Shown: positions 23,695 to 33,906, counted from the stretch's first letter. The stretch: DNA of 64,000 nucleotides from Cytophagales bacterium (GCA_013298125.1 JAAFJP010000002.1:62001-126000), one strand, 5' to 3'. Notes: generated from the letters alone by a model not told the origin. Numbers and translations are program-made.

Positions 23695-25740
23695 ATGTCA
23701 AACAACAATTCACAAATCATAAACCTAATCGAAAACGGAAACCGTTATGCCAATTCATTAACGGAATATTCTCGTAGAAAAACCTCAACCGTCAATATTG
23801 GAGATCTTCCTATGGGTTCAGATTATCCAATCAGAGTTCAATCTATGACTACGATTGATACGATGGACACTTTGGGCTCGGTTGAGCAAACCATTCGTAT
23901 GATTGAGTCGGGTTGTGAAATTGTACGCATTACAGCCCCATCTGTTAAAGAAGCTCAAAATTTAGATAATATTCGTAAAGAGCTGAGAGTAAGAGGCTAC
24001 AATGTTCCTTTGGTGGCTGATATTCACTTTACGCCCAATGCCGCAGAATTGGCAGCACGTTTAGTGGAAAAGGTAAGAATTAACCCAGGGAATTATGCTG
24101 ACAAAAAGCGTTTTGAAAACATAGATTATACCGAATCAAGCTATCAGGCGGAATTATACAGAATCCGTGAAAAGTTTTTGCCTTTGGTAAATATTTGTAA
24201 AGAATATGGTACTGCCATGCGTATTGGCACAAATCACGGTTCACTAAGTGACAGAATATTAAGCCGTTACGGAGATACTCCCCTTGGAATGGTAGAATCC
24301 GCCTTAGAGTTTTTGAGAATTTGTGAAGACGAAAATTATTATAATATCGTTCTCTCAATGAAAGCCTCAAATACCCAAGTCATGGTGGAGGCGTATCGTT
24401 TGTTATGTAAAAAACTGAATGAGGAAGGACTAAAACCATATCCATTACACTTAGGCGTGACAGAGGCAGGCGAAGGTGAAGACGGCAGAATAAAATCAGC
24501 CGTTGGAATAGGAACACTTTTGGAGGACGGTTTAGGAGATACCGTTAGAGTGAGTTTAACAGAAGACCCAGAATTTGAAGCACCCGTCGCAAAGGCTTTA
24601 ATTGACAGATATACAAATAGAAAAGAAGAATCAAAACCAATTCCGAAGTATACCCAAACCTCAAACCTCAAACCTCATACCTCAAAAGATTCTCCCATAA
24701 ATCCATTTCAATATTTCAGAAGAAAAACCCACGAAGTTGCCAATTTTGGAGGGCATAACGTACCAAGAGTCATTGCTGATTATTCTCAAATTGAAGTGTC
24801 AGACCATGATGATTTGAAACCGATTGGACATTTTTATTTGCCATTGCCCGATAAATGGACGATGAACGACTTAGGAGCTGATTATATTTACACAGGGAAA
24901 AATCCAGCGAAATATATGCTTCCAATGGGTTTGAAAGAGATTTTAGACCTTGAAACGTGGATTCACATAGAAGATAAAACAAATAAATACCCTTTATTTT
25001 ATCCTACTGATTTTATATTTTCTTCATATCGACACGAAACATTAAATTTTCTCAAATTATCGTTAGGGGAATTAGAGACAAGCATTATAGATTATTTAAA
25101 GCAAGATAAAAAAACCGTAATTATTTTAGAAACTGACAACGCTCATGCAATGCCAGAGATGAGGAGATTTTTCTTTGAACTCATTGAAAATCAGATTACT
25201 GTACCTGTCATAATTTTAAGAAATTATCCAGCATTATCACAATCAGATTTTCAATTATTTTCAGCCACTGATTGCGGAGGATTATTAATTGATGGTTTCG
25301 GAGATGGAATATTATTGACGTTGCCCAAAGAAATAAACGAAAAATCTGAACTTTTAAATACCTCAAAAAGTTACAACTCAACAGCATTTGGAATCTTGCA
25401 AGCTGCCCGTACACGTATGAGTAAGACCGAGTATATTTCGTGTCCATCATGCGGAAGAACCTTGTTTGATTTGCAAGAAACCACCGCCATGATTCGTAAA
25501 AGAACAGAACATTTAAAAGGCGTAAAAATTGGAATTATGGGATGTATAGTGAATGGTCCTGGCGAAATGGCAGATGCTGATTATGGGTATGTTGGAGTGG
25601 GGAAAGACAAAATTGCCTTGTATCGTGGACAGAATGTAATTAAAAAGTCTGTACATTCAGACAATGCCGTGAATGAATTGATTGAAATTATTAAAGAAGA
25701 TGGAGTTTGGTTTGAAAATTCAATTGACAATCAACAATAA
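23695..25740 (+). CDS. ispG: 4-hydroxy-3-methylbut-2-enyl diphosphate synthase, long form
   Basis: 681 residues, against about 370 for the short bacterial enzyme; the extra middle domain (about residues 320-580) is the form known from Bacteroidota, Chlamydiae and plants. It reductively converts methylerythritol cyclodiphosphate to HMBPP in isoprenoid synthesis. The TIM-barrel half has IRVQSMTTIDT and RINPGN; the [4Fe-4S] half has cysteines in SCPSCGRTLFDLQ and MGCIVNGPGEMADAD. Between the two domains is a low-complexity stretch encoded by ACCTCAA repeats (24656-24683), probably a flexible linker. Confidence 0.95.
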   Translation: MSNNNSQIINLIENGNRYANSLTEYSRRKTSTVNIGDLPMGSDYPIRVQSMTTIDTMDTLGSVEQTIRMIESGCEIVRITAPSVKEAQNLDNIRKELRVRGYNVPLVADIHFTPNAAELAARLVEKVRINPGNYADKKRFENIDYTESSYQAELYRIREKFLPLVNICKEYGTAMRIGTNHGSLSDRILSRYGDTPLGMVESALEFLRICEDENYYNIVLSMKASNTQVMVEAYRLLCKKLNEEGLKPYPLHLGVTEAGEGEDGRIKSAVGIGTLLEDGLGDTVRVSLTEDPEFEAPVAKALIDRYTNRKEESKPIPKYTQTSNLKPHTSKDSPINPFQYFRRKTHEVANFGGHNVPRVIADYSQIEVSDHDDLKPIGHFYLPLPDKWTMNDLGADYIYTGKNPAKYMLPMGLKEILDLETWIHIEDKTNKYPLFYPTDFIFSSYRHETLNFLKLSLGELETSIIDYLKQDKKTVIILETDNAHAMPEMRRFFFELIENQITVPVIILRNYPALSQSDFQLFSATDCGGLLIDGFGDGILLTLPKEINEKSELLNTSKSYNSTAFGILQAARTRMSKTEYISCPSCGRTLFDLQETTAMIRKRTEHLKGVKIGIMGCIVNGPGEMADADYGYVGVGKDKIALYRGQNVIKKSVHSDNAVNELIEIIKEDGVWFENSIDNQQ

Positions 25741-25835
25741 ACAATTATCATTGTTGTCAGAGTTATCATATTTTTGAATCAGGTAAGAATAGTAGTTTGT
25801 TTATTGATTATTGTTAATTATTAATTGAAAAAAAG

Positions 25836-26024
25836 ATGTCAAAATTAAAAGAACAGTTCAAATTGGGAGAAGCATTTAGCTACTTTTTCAGAATTTTTGG
25901 AAAAGCTGATCCAGCAAAACCAACCAATTTCAACATCAAAACCATGCACTTTATCAACAAAATCTCAATCTTGATGTTTTTGTTTTGTGTTTGTGTGATG
26001 GTTTATCGAGCATTTTTTAGATAA
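25836..26024 (+). CDS. small single-pass membrane protein
   Basis: 62 residues: a soluble basic start, a conserved-looking KPTNFNIKTMHFINKISI stretch, and one hydrophobic helix (about 42-58, ISILMFLFCVCVMVYRAF). This resembles a short Bacteroidota-specific family (possibly DUF6728). Function unknown. One base separates it from the MmcQ/YjbR gene. Confidence 0.65.
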   Translation: MSKLKEQFKLGEAFSYFFRIFGKADPAKPTNFNIKTMHFINKISILMFLFCVCVMVYRAFFR

Positions 26025-26025
26025 A

Positions 26026-26391
26026 ATGAACATAGAAGAATTTAGAGAATATTGTATTTCTAAAAAAGGAGTTACCGAAGAATTACCCTTTGGTCCAGAC
26101 ACTTTGGTTTATAAAGTAATGGGTAAAATATTTGCAATAACTCCCTTAGAATCAGAGACTTTTAGTGTAGGGTTAAAATGTAATCCCGCCAAAGCTATCG
26201 AATTAAGAGAAGAATTTGAGCATATTGTGGGTGCATATCACATGAACAAAACCCATTGGAATACCGTTAATTGTGAAAAAGCCCCTACAAAACAACTCAA
26301 AGAATTAACCGACCATTCTTATGAATTAGTCGTCTCAGGCTTTACTAAAAAAATGAAACTTGAATTTGATAATCTAAGCCCAATTAAGTAA
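26026..26391 (+). CDS. MmcQ/YjbR family protein
   Basis: 121 residues with the CyaY-like fold signature: N-terminal MNIEEFREYCISKKGVTEEL, central FAITPLESETFSVGLKCNP, and GAYHMNKTHWNTV before a C-terminal DHSYELV helix. Members are small, often annotated DNA-binding proteins of uncertain role. It is full length and probably cotranscribed with the preceding small membrane protein. Confidence 0.85.
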   Translation: MNIEEFREYCISKKGVTEELPFGPDTLVYKVMGKIFAITPLESETFSVGLKCNPAKAIELREEFEHIVGAYHMNKTHWNTVNCEKAPTKQLKELTDHSYELVVSGFTKKMKLEFDNLSPIK

Positions 26392-26423
26392 CAATTTATC
26401 AACTTAAAACTTATCAATTTGAA

Positions 26424-26969
26424 ATGGAATGGTTAGCACTGTTTTTCTTTGCCCCTTTTTTCATAACCATCTATTGTATTGATTGGTTAGTGGAAAAATA
26501 CATCCGTGTCAAAGACCCAGAGCAATTGGGCGAAGGTGAACTCATGTTAAGTGAAAACCGTTTTGTTGAAGCCCAAAACTTCTTTAACGAAAAACTCAAA
26601 CGCTTCCCAAAATCATCCAAAGCCTATCGTCTGAGAGGAAAAATAAATTACAAATTAGGCAATTATTTTTCAGCGATTTACGACCTCGAACAATCCATTT
26701 CCTACGATAATACTGTTGCTGAAAGCTATGTTTGGAAAGGAAAAGCACTCTATAAATTAGAAGAGTTTGACAAAGCATTTTTGGAATTCGACAAGGCAGA
26801 CTGGTTTTACAGAAACGAAAATGCAGAGACTTTAAGATGGCGAGGAATGTCCCGATATGCTATTGGACAGCTTGAAAATGCCATTACTGATTTCAAAAAA
26901 GCCGTAGATTTAGGAGATGAAGATGCAGATTATATCTTGAAAACTCGGTTTGATTATCTAAAAAAATAA
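26424..26969 (+). CDS. membrane-anchored TPR protein
   Basis: 181 residues. An N-terminal hydrophobic segment (LALFFFAPFFITIYCIDWL) anchors it; residues about 40-175 hold roughly four tetratricopeptide repeats (e.g. FPKSSKAYRLRGKINYKLGN, SYVWKGKALYKLEEFDKA). Likely a protein-interaction scaffold; partners unknown. It ends at a strong bidirectional terminator. Confidence 0.8.
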   Translation: MEWLALFFFAPFFITIYCIDWLVEKYIRVKDPEQLGEGELMLSENRFVEAQNFFNEKLKRFPKSSKAYRLRGKINYKLGNYFSAIYDLEQSISYDNTVAESYVWKGKALYKLEEFDKAFLEFDKADWFYRNENAETLRWRGMSRYAIGQLENAITDFKKAVDLGDEDADYILKTRFDYLKK

Positions 26970-26998
26970 GGGCAACTTTACCGCAGAGTTGCCCTTAT
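26965..26998. terminator. bidirectional terminator between convergent genes
   Basis: Perfect 13-bp stem AATAAGGGCAACT / AGTTGCCCTTATT with a nine-base loop; A-run before, T-run after. It serves the TPR gene (plus) and the thioredoxin-like gene (minus). Confidence 0.88.
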
Positions 26999-27002
26999 TT
27001 TT

Positions 27003-28028
27003 TTACTTACCTTTTGCAGCCCAACCAGCCGCAGTGGCAAGTGCAGTTTTATCAGAAGTATTTGATTTAACCCAATTGCTCAAAAAAGTATATGAGGCTT
27101 TATCGGTCTTAGCATCTATCAATTTTGTTAAAACAGCAACACCTTTTGCAGGTTGATTCTCTCTAAAATATGCCTTACTTTCTTCACGCCAAACTCTTCC
27201 ATCAATCGACTTTTTATCAACGCCCAATTTTGCTAAGTTTGCTCTAACTGTATTAATTTTTGCAGTAGAATACTTCATTCCACGAGAACTATAAAGCGAA
27301 TACATAATTATATTTTCAGCCGTTTGATTGACTAACTTTTTGTCATTTTTAGCATAAAATCCGCTGAGATTATTCATCAGATTTTTGAAAAGAGCATTCT
27401 CATCGTCCATAATAACTTTCTGTAATACCAAGAAACTGGTGTTATTTCCCAACTGATTTTTTGGCAAATTCTTAGCGTAGGCGTTCATGGCAGCAATATT
27501 ATCAACTGTATCTCTCATAATTTTTGCCATCATACCATAGTCAATCAAAAAGTTCATTTCACGATTTCCACCTTTGAAACTTGCTTTGTATGCGGAGGTT
27601 CTTTGTGCTGGATTTAGTGCTTTCGTTCCAGCATTTATCAAAATCTGTGCAGAGTTATTTTCCTCTCCCAAAATCCCAATGTGCATTAATTTTACATCTT
27701 TATCAAAAAATAACATCGTCGGAGTCGAAGGAATATAAAGCCCCTGTTTATTCAAAAATGCAGAACCTTCTGGACTTGTAATGTCTAATTTATAAGAAAT
27801 AAAATTTTGGTTGAAAAAAGTACCAACCTGTGGAAGCTCAAAAGTCGGTTTAAAAGCATTACACACATGACAAGTGGGAGCGTAAACTTCTAAAAAAACT
27901 GGTTTATTTTGAGCTTTGGCAAGGTCAAAAGCTGTTCTCAGATTTCCACCTTGAATAAAAGCTGTTCCTTTTTGAGCGAAAGAATTTATTGTTGAAAATA
28001 AAAAAAGAGTAAAAAGTAATTTCTTCAT
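27003..28028 (-). CDS. secreted thioredoxin-like protein
   Basis: 341 residues from ATG 28028 (MKKLLFTLFLFSTINSFAQ is a signal peptide). The thioredoxin domain occupies about residues 20-130, with active-site APTCHVC and the cis-proline motif IPSTPTMLFF. The remaining 200 residues are alpha-helical and of unknown role. It is expected to act in the periplasm on disulfides; the CHVC dipeptide does not identify whether it reduces or oxidises. The upstream in-frame start at 28052 would put the signal peptide inside the chain. Confidence 0.83.
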   Translation of the reverse strand: MKKLLFTLFLFSTINSFAQKGTAFIQGGNLRTAFDLAKAQNKPVFLEVYAPTCHVCNAFKPTFELPQVGTFFNQNFISYKLDITSPEGSAFLNKQGLYIPSTPTMLFFDKDVKLMHIGILGEENNSAQILINAGTKALNPAQRTSAYKASFKGGNREMNFLIDYGMMAKIMRDTVDNIAAMNAYAKNLPKNQLGNNTSFLVLQKVIMDDENALFKNLMNNLSGFYAKNDKKLVNQTAENIIMYSLYSSRGMKYSTAKINTVRANLAKLGVDKKSIDGRVWREESKAYFRENQPAKGVAVLTKLIDAKTDKASYTFLSNWVKSNTSDKTALATAAGWAAKGK

Positions 28029-28152
28029 GAGTTCTATTTTTGTTTGGTTCAATCTTATTTATTTGTAAATCGTATAATCCTGATTCAGAATTTATTACGC
28101 CAAAAATATGCCAATCCCTTCAACAGAAATTGGCATTAACAAAGATTAACAA

Positions 28153-28503
28153 TTATGCTTGCTGTTCGGCAGCTTTTATTTCGTCTCTCAGGTCTTTGGT
28201 CATTGTTTTACAAAGTTGCTCAATCATTTGAGCCGTTTTTTGGTCGCCCGTAGCTCGCTCTAATGTATCTCCTATGCTCCCAATTACTTCAATATAAAAC
28301 CTTTTCATATCAAAAACTTCCATGTCTTTTGTCCAAAGGGGCAAAGCCATTAAGCCTTTATTATAGTTATCCCAAACACCGATAAAAATTGATTTAGTTT
28401 CTTCAATTCCCTCATTTGGATTTTCTGTGGCAGACCAAGAGATTTGTTCAGGGATATTCTCGTCGTCCAATAATACTTTAAAATTAATTTCTGAATGTTT
28501 CAT
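28153..28503 (-). CDS. gldC: gliding motility protein GldC
   Basis: 116 residues from ATG 28503 (MKHSEINFKVLLDDENIPE). Matches GldC in length and blocks: ISWSATENPNEG, KSIFIGVWDNY, GLMALPLWTKDM and MKRFYIEVIGSIGDTLERATGD. GldC is a small cytoplasmic protein linked to gliding motility in Flavobacterium, but it is not part of the core secretion machinery. It is a good marker for Bacteroidota. Confidence 0.92.
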   Translation of the reverse strand: MKHSEINFKVLLDDENIPEQISWSATENPNEGIEETKSIFIGVWDNYNKGLMALPLWTKDMEVFDMKRFYIEVIGSIGDTLERATGDQKTAQMIEQLCKTMTKDLRDEIKAAEQQA

Positions 28504-28608
28504 AAATAAAAAACTCACACAAAATGAGCCATCTTTTTCGTTTTAATCAATACAAAATTAAGTTATAAAAAATTCAAAACTCACTAAGGTCAAATAAAAG
28601 ATAAGCAC

Positions 28609-28616
28609 TATCTTTG
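28609..28616 (+). promoter_or_regulatory. -7 promoter element of folC
   Basis: TATCTTTG, exact TAnnTTTG match followed by GCA, 33 bases before the GTG start of folC. Confidence 0.6.
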
Positions 28617-28649
28617 CACCCCGATTAAAGTAAAGGATAAATTTATACA

Positions 28650-29942
28650 GTGACTTACCAAGATACCATAGACTATCTCTATCAACAATTACCTGTATTT
28701 CATCGAATTGGCAAAAAAGCATTCAAAGCCGATTTGAGTAATACTATAAAATTGTGCGAGCATCTCAATAATCCTCATTATAAATTTAGGACGATTCATA
28801 TCGCAGGGACTAACGGGAAAGGTAGTTCATCACATTATATTGCTTCCATTTTACAAAGTGCAGGTTACAAAACTGGACTATACACATCGCCACATCTCAA
28901 ATCTTTTACGGAAAGAATCCGTATTAACGGACAGACAATCCCAGAACAAAAAGTGGTTGATTTTGTAGAAAATAATCAATCATTTTTAGAAGAACTAAAA
29001 CCTTCGTTTTTCGAGATGAGTGTTGGCATGGCTTTTGAGTATTTTGCAAAAGAGCAAGTTGATATTGCCGTAATTGAAGTTGGTTTAGGTGGACGTTTAG
29101 ATTCTACCAATATTATCACCCCATTAGCATCTTTAATAACTAATATCAGTTTCGACCACATGGACATTTTAGGTGATACACTTGAAAAAATTGCAGGCGA
29201 AAAAGCGGGAATAATTAAACACAAAGTACCAGTTGTTATTTCTGAAAAAGCCATAGAAATTGAGGAAGTTTTCATCCAAAAAGCACAGCTTGAAAACGCT
29301 CCTATTTATTTCTCACAAGATTATTTTTCAGTCGAAAAATCCGATGAATCTGACTTGCTTTTGAATATTAGTATTTTGGATAATTCTAAGAATAGTACAA
29401 TTGAGTTAAAGTCTCAATTATTAGGAAAATATCAGCTTAAAAATGTTCTGGGCGTTCTGAAATTAGTTGATATTCTGAATCAAAAAGATTTCCAGATTTC
29501 AGAAGCTCATATTCAAGATGGTGTCAGTAAAGTAATTTCTCAAACAGGCTTAAAAGGAAGATGGCAAATTTTATCTGAAAATCCTCTGATGATTTGTGAT
29601 ACTGCCCATAACGTTGCTGGGATTTCTCAAATTGTTGAGAGCATCCAAAAAATCAAATATCAAAAATTATGGATGATTTTGGGCTTCGTTTCTGACAAAG
29701 ATATTTCTTCGATTTTACAGCTTTTACCCAAGGAAGCAAATTATATTTTTTGTGAAGCCAATATTCCAAGGGCTTTGAAATCAGAAGACTTAAAATTGAA
29801 AGCATTAGAATATGGCTTAATAGGAGAGGAGGTGCAAGATGTAAACCACGCAATTGAAAAAGTAAAATCTCTCGCAAAAACGGATGATTTAATTTATGTT
29901 GGAGGCAGTACTTTTGTAGTTGCAGAAATTGATGCACTATAA
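28650..29942 (+). CDS. folC: bifunctional dihydrofolate/folylpolyglutamate synthase
   Basis: 430 residues, starting with GTG. The ATP-binding loop IAGTNGKGSSSHY is near residue 50, followed by GLYTSPHLKSFTERI, EVGLGGRLDSTN and ISFDHMDILGDTLEKIAGEKAGIIK, all FolC signatures; the C-terminal glutamate-ligase domain has CDTAHN. It adds glutamate to dihydropteroate and to folates. Monocistronic, with its own TAnnTTTG promoter. Confidence 0.94.
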   Translation: MTYQDTIDYLYQQLPVFHRIGKKAFKADLSNTIKLCEHLNNPHYKFRTIHIAGTNGKGSSSHYIASILQSAGYKTGLYTSPHLKSFTERIRINGQTIPEQKVVDFVENNQSFLEELKPSFFEMSVGMAFEYFAKEQVDIAVIEVGLGGRLDSTNIITPLASLITNISFDHMDILGDTLEKIAGEKAGIIKHKVPVVISEKAIEIEEVFIQKAQLENAPIYFSQDYFSVEKSDESDLLLNISILDNSKNSTIELKSQLLGKYQLKNVLGVLKLVDILNQKDFQISEAHIQDGVSKVISQTGLKGRWQILSENPLMICDTAHNVAGISQIVESIQKIKYQKLWMILGFVSDKDISSILQLLPKEANYIFCEANIPRALKSEDLKLKALEYGLIGEEVQDVNHAIEKVKSLAKTDDLIYVGGSTFVVAEIDAL

Positions 29943-30346
29943 ATTATTGAGTCGAAATACTCTTTTTTACTTTTGGTGTTGTTTGTTCCAAATTTTATTT
30001 TGTTTTTTGTCAATATGTTTCGTATTTCAATGTAAGCTATTTTCAACGCTTATGAATCTGTTAAGAAAAAGATAATCGTAAATTTGTACAGGAAGAATTT
30101 ATTTAAACGATTCTCAGCCATTTTACTTAAAATCGTAAATGCCTGATTTTCAAGCATTTAATCATATTGGTATATTGATAAAGATATACTGATAAGTGCA
30201 AAATACTAACTAATCATGTAACGTATTGAATATCAAATAGTTATAAGTATGTAATAAATGAGTAAACGGTCATACAACTGAAAGACTAAAATATATACAA
30301 TAAATAACAAAGAAATTGTCTAACTAAATAATTTAGCATTATTAGT
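29943..30346. other. AT-rich intergenic region upstream of trmB
   Basis: 404 bases with no open frame or strong hairpin. TAAATTTG near 30076 matches TAnnTTTG and could be a distal promoter; nothing else is recognisable. Confidence 0.5.
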
Positions 30347-31006
30347 ATGGGGAGAAAAAAGAGTATTAGATTTAAAGAAATAGAAGAAAATTATAACGTA
30401 ATTCAAGATGGAAAGCCTTTGTTTGAGATAATTAAGGGTAATTGGAGTCAAGAAATTTTTAAAAATCCCAACCCAATTGTTGTTGAATTAGGATGTGGTA
30501 AAGGAGAATACACGGTAGGATTAGCCAAATTATTTCCTGAAAAAAACTTCATTGGCATTGATATTAAAGGAGATAGGATAGCTGTTGGAAGCAATCAGGC
30601 GATAGAGCAAGGGTTAAAAAATGCGTGTTTTTTAAGAACAAAAGTACACGATTCAGAAAATTTCTTTCTCGAAAATGAGGTCTCAGAAATTTGGATAACT
30701 TTCCCTGACCCACACTCTCTACAAAGTGGAATTAAGCGGAGAATGACTAATGAAAGGTTTTTAGAAATTTATAAAAAGATGCTAAACCCAAATGGCTTAC
30801 TTCATCTCAAAACTGACAACGAGCCATTTTTTGATTATTCATTAGAGACTTTGAATAATTTTGGAGTCAATAATTTACAATTTACCAAAGACTTATATCA
30901 ATCAGAATTGAACAACCTTCATTTTGGGATAAAGACACGATTTGAGACTATTTTTACAGAAAAGGGATTTAAAATCAATTATTTATCTTGTCAATTTGAG
31001 CATTAA
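30347..31006 (+). CDS. trmB: tRNA (guanine-N7)-methyltransferase
   Basis: 219 residues. SAM-binding motif I VVELGCGKGEYTVGLA is followed by NFIGIDIKGDRI; the family motif ITFPDPHSLQSGIKRR and the C-terminal LHFGIKTRFETIFTEKG support TrmB. It methylates G46 in the tRNA variable loop. A basic N-terminus (MGRKKSIRF) would aid tRNA binding. Followed directly by a terminator. Confidence 0.93.
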   Translation: MGRKKSIRFKEIEENYNVIQDGKPLFEIIKGNWSQEIFKNPNPIVVELGCGKGEYTVGLAKLFPEKNFIGIDIKGDRIAVGSNQAIEQGLKNACFLRTKVHDSENFFLENEVSEIWITFPDPHSLQSGIKRRMTNERFLEIYKKMLNPNGLLHLKTDNEPFFDYSLETLNNFGVNNLQFTKDLYQSELNNLHFGIKTRFETIFTEKGFKINYLSCQFEH

Positions 31007-31037
31007 AAAAGGGAATCAGATTTTGATTCCCTTTTTT
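31005..31037. terminator. bidirectional terminator between trmB and gap
   Basis: Perfect 14-bp stem AAAAAAGGGAATCA (31005-31018) and TGATTCCCTTTTTT (31024-31037), five-base loop, flanked by A and T runs. Confidence 0.87.
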
Positions 31038-31058
31038 AATATATTGATAATCAGACTA

Positions 31059-32072
31059 TTACTTACTGATTAATTTCGCAAAATGATTCACAGTACGTAC
31101 TAATTGAGATACATAAGACATCTCATTATCATACCAAGATACTGTTCTTACTAATTGCGTATCTCCTACATTTTGAACCTTCGTTTGAGTTGCGTCAAAC
31201 AATGAACCAAATGAAGTTCCGATAACATCACTACTTACGATTTCATCTTCTGTATAACCAAAACTCTCATTTGAAGCCGCTTTCATAGCTGCATTGATTT
31301 CTTCGGCAGTTGTCTTTTTTGCTAACATTACGGTTAATTCAGTCAATGAACCAGTAATTGTTGGAACTCTCTGAGCCGAACCATCTAACTTACCTTTCAA
31401 TGATGGAATTACTAAACCAATAGCTTTTGCAGCACCAGTAGTATTCGGAACAATATTTTCCGCCGCAGCTCTTGCTCTTCTCAAATCTCCTTTTGGATGT
31501 GGTCCATCAAGAGTGTTTTGGTCATTTGTATATGCGTGAACAGTTGTCATCAAACCGTTTACGATTCCAAATTGCTCTTCCAAAACCTTAGCCATTGGAG
31601 CTAAACAGTTTGTTGTACAAGATGCTCCGCTGATAACAGTTTCAGAACCATCTAAAATATCATGATTAACATTGAAAACTACTGTTTTTGCATCGCCAGT
31701 TGCAGGAGCTGAAATAACTACTTTTTTCGCACCCGCTGTGATATGTGCAGATGCCTTATCTTTATCTGTGAAAAATCCTGTACATTCTAAAACCACATCA
31801 ACATCATGTTGTCCCCAAGGAATTAAGGCTGGATCTCTTTGTGCATAGATTGTTACCGACTCACCATTTACAGAGATTGCATTTTCAGAAGAAGTAACTT
31901 CTGCATTGAATCTACCCTGAGCTGAATCATATTTCAATAAATGAGCCAATACTTTTGGACTCGTCAAGTCATTGATTGCTACTACATCAATACCTTCCAT
32001 GTTATAAATTTGGCGATAGACTAAACGTCCTATTCTACCAAAACCATTAATTGCAACTTTAACTTTTGCCAT
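31059..32072 (-). CDS. gap: glyceraldehyde-3-phosphate dehydrogenase, type I
   Basis: 337 residues. NAD-binding NGFGRIGR at 10-17, catalytic Cys152 in SGASCTTNC and His179 in TTVHA. The central glycolytic step from glyceraldehyde-3-phosphate to 1,3-bisphosphoglycerate. Codon choice looks biased as for a highly expressed gene, and it has a well-formed Bacteroidota promoter upstream. Confidence 0.96.
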   Translation of the reverse strand: MAKVKVAINGFGRIGRLVYRQIYNMEGIDVVAINDLTSPKVLAHLLKYDSAQGRFNAEVTSSENAISVNGESVTIYAQRDPALIPWGQHDVDVVLECTGFFTDKDKASAHITAGAKKVVISAPATGDAKTVVFNVNHDILDGSETVISGASCTTNCLAPMAKVLEEQFGIVNGLMTTVHAYTNDQNTLDGPHPKGDLRRARAAAENIVPNTTGAAKAIGLVIPSLKGKLDGSAQRVPTITGSLTELTVMLAKKTTAEEINAAMKAASNESFGYTEDEIVSSDVIGTSFGSLFDATQTKVQNVGDTQLVRTVSWYDNEMSYVSQLVRTVNHFAKLISK

Positions 32073-32118
32073 CTTTAAGATAAGATAAATTAATAAATTA
32101 CTTGATTTAATTACTCTA

Positions 32119-32149
32119 CAAAAGTAATATAATAAACCAGATTAAGCAA
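32119..32149 (-). promoter_or_regulatory. promoter of gap (-33 TTG, -7 TACTTTTG)
   Basis: On the minus strand TTG (32147-32149) and TACTTTTG (32119-32126) are separated by 20 bases, close to the Bacteroidota consensus TTG-N19-TAnnTTTG. The -7 element is 47 bases before the start codon. Confidence 0.7.
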
Positions 32150-33087
32150 ATGGAATAATTGAGATAAATAAGTCAATAAGATTAGTATTTATAGCTAATA
32201 AAATTAGCAAAATCAACAATTTTCAACAATATTACTAAAAATAATAGTATTGGCCTTGTATTATACTAAATATTTCTTGTCTATTTTGTATCAGAGTTTT
32301 GTCTTTATCCTTTAATGTGACTCTTATCTATCAAGAGATATTCATTATAGATTATTCCATTAAGTAATTCAACGAGTAGGAGAGAGGAGTTATTAGGAGT
32401 CTCTGAGCTAAGGATATTTAATTTTTCTTCTTAAATCACTTAAATGAGGACTAAAAACCCTGTTATTAATATAATTGTCTCCTCCACTTTACAATAGTTT
32501 TTGAGTTGCTTAACCCCAAAACAAATCTTTGATTAAAATTAGCATACCAAAAGGCTTAATATTTCTTTATCATTCTTGAAAAATAATTTTACCTCGAAAA
32601 ATCCTTTCATTTCAATACCAATTTAATTCCTCCATGTACTAACTCCTTATAATAGTTATAATATCATCTTTATATTTATGGCACACTTTTGGCACTAATA
32701 TTTATGAATCAATCCCTGTGGAATTCCGATTCTCTAAGTAAGAAATGCCACTATATTTTCAGCTACACGCCAAATAAATCAAGAAAACAATATATGACAA
32801 TCTGTCAGTTATGCGAATAAATTACTTTCTAAAAATAGGCTATCCTGAGACAGAATAATATTTTGTATATATTTATAATATATTGATTTTCATTTAGTTA
32901 CAGTTATTTATATAAAGTAAAAATACGTACAAATACACCTCTTTTTTGACTTCATATTACTTCTCAGTTTCTCCTCTTTAATGGTTTATTTTGTATGACT
33001 TATCTTCTGGTTATGCCCAAAATATCAAGTAAATGTTTTTACTTTGCATCTCAATTTTAACAGAACATATTACCCTCAATATTTTTA
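32150..33087. other. long gene-free AT-rich region between gap and dapD
   Basis: About 940 bases with no plausible open frame and no repeat shared with the rest of the window. A TTACTTTG near 33036-33045 is one base off the -7 consensus and may serve dapD. The region may be unannotated RNA, regulatory DNA or a decayed gene; nothing specific is recognisable. Confidence 0.5.
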
Positions 33088-33906
33088 ATGAAACAATTAC
33101 AGGATATTATAGAGAAGGCATGGGAAGACACAAGCCTCCGCTCTAATGAAGAAACAAAAAATGCTATTGAAACAATCGTAGAGAAAGTTGATAAAGGCGA
33201 ACTTCGTACTGCACAACCTAATGAAGATGGTTCTTGGACGGTGAATGATTGGGTGAAAAAAGCCATTATCATGTATTTCCCTATTCGTCAGATGGAAGTT
33301 CAAGAAGTTGGTATTTTTGAATTTCACGATAAAATGAAATTAAAAAATAATTATGCGGCTTTGGGCGTGAGAGTTGTTCCTCCTGCGGTAGCACGTTATG
33401 GAGCGTTCTTAGCTAAGGGTGTGATTATGATGCCTTCATATGTAAACATAGGTGCTTACGTAGATTCAGGTACGATGGTGGATACTTGGGCGACGGTAGG
33501 AAGTTGTGCTCAAATCGGAAAAGATGTGCATTTGAGTGGGGGAGTGGGTATCGGAGGAGTGCTTGAACCTGCACAAGCTGCACCCGTAATTATTGAAGAT
33601 GGTGCTTTTATCGGTTCACGTTGTATTGTGGTTGAAGGTGCAAGAATTGGAAAACGTGCGGTTTTGGGTGCGGGTGTAACCATCACAGGTAGCTCTAAAA
33701 TCATTGACGTAACAGGTGCTGAACCAGTAGAATATGTTGGATTTGTTCCTGAAAATAGCGTTGTTATTCCAGGTAGTTTGACAAAGAAATTCCCAGCGGG
33801 CGAGTTTAACGTTCCATGTGCTTTGATTATCGGAAAACGTAAAGAAAGTACAGATTTGAAAACTTCATTGAATCAGGCTTTGCGTGAAAACAACGTTACA
33901 GTTTAA
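33088..33906 (+). CDS. dapD: 2,3,4,5-tetrahydropyridine-2,6-dicarboxylate N-succinyltransferase
   Basis: 272 residues, left-handed beta-helix transferase of lysine/diaminopimelate synthesis. An N-terminal helical domain is followed by hexapeptide repeats; YVDSGTMVDTWATVGSCAQIG and GGVGIGGVLEPAQAAPVIIED are DapD signatures. Uses succinyl-CoA. Confidence 0.95.
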   Translation: MKQLQDIIEKAWEDTSLRSNEETKNAIETIVEKVDKGELRTAQPNEDGSWTVNDWVKKAIIMYFPIRQMEVQEVGIFEFHDKMKLKNNYAALGVRVVPPAVARYGAFLAKGVIMMPSYVNIGAYVDSGTMVDTWATVGSCAQIGKDVHLSGGVGIGGVLEPAQAAPVIIEDGAFIGSRCIVVEGARIGKRAVLGAGVTITGSSKIIDVTGAEPVEYVGFVPENSVVIPGSLTKKFPAGEFNVPCALIIGKRKESTDLKTSLNQALRENNVTV

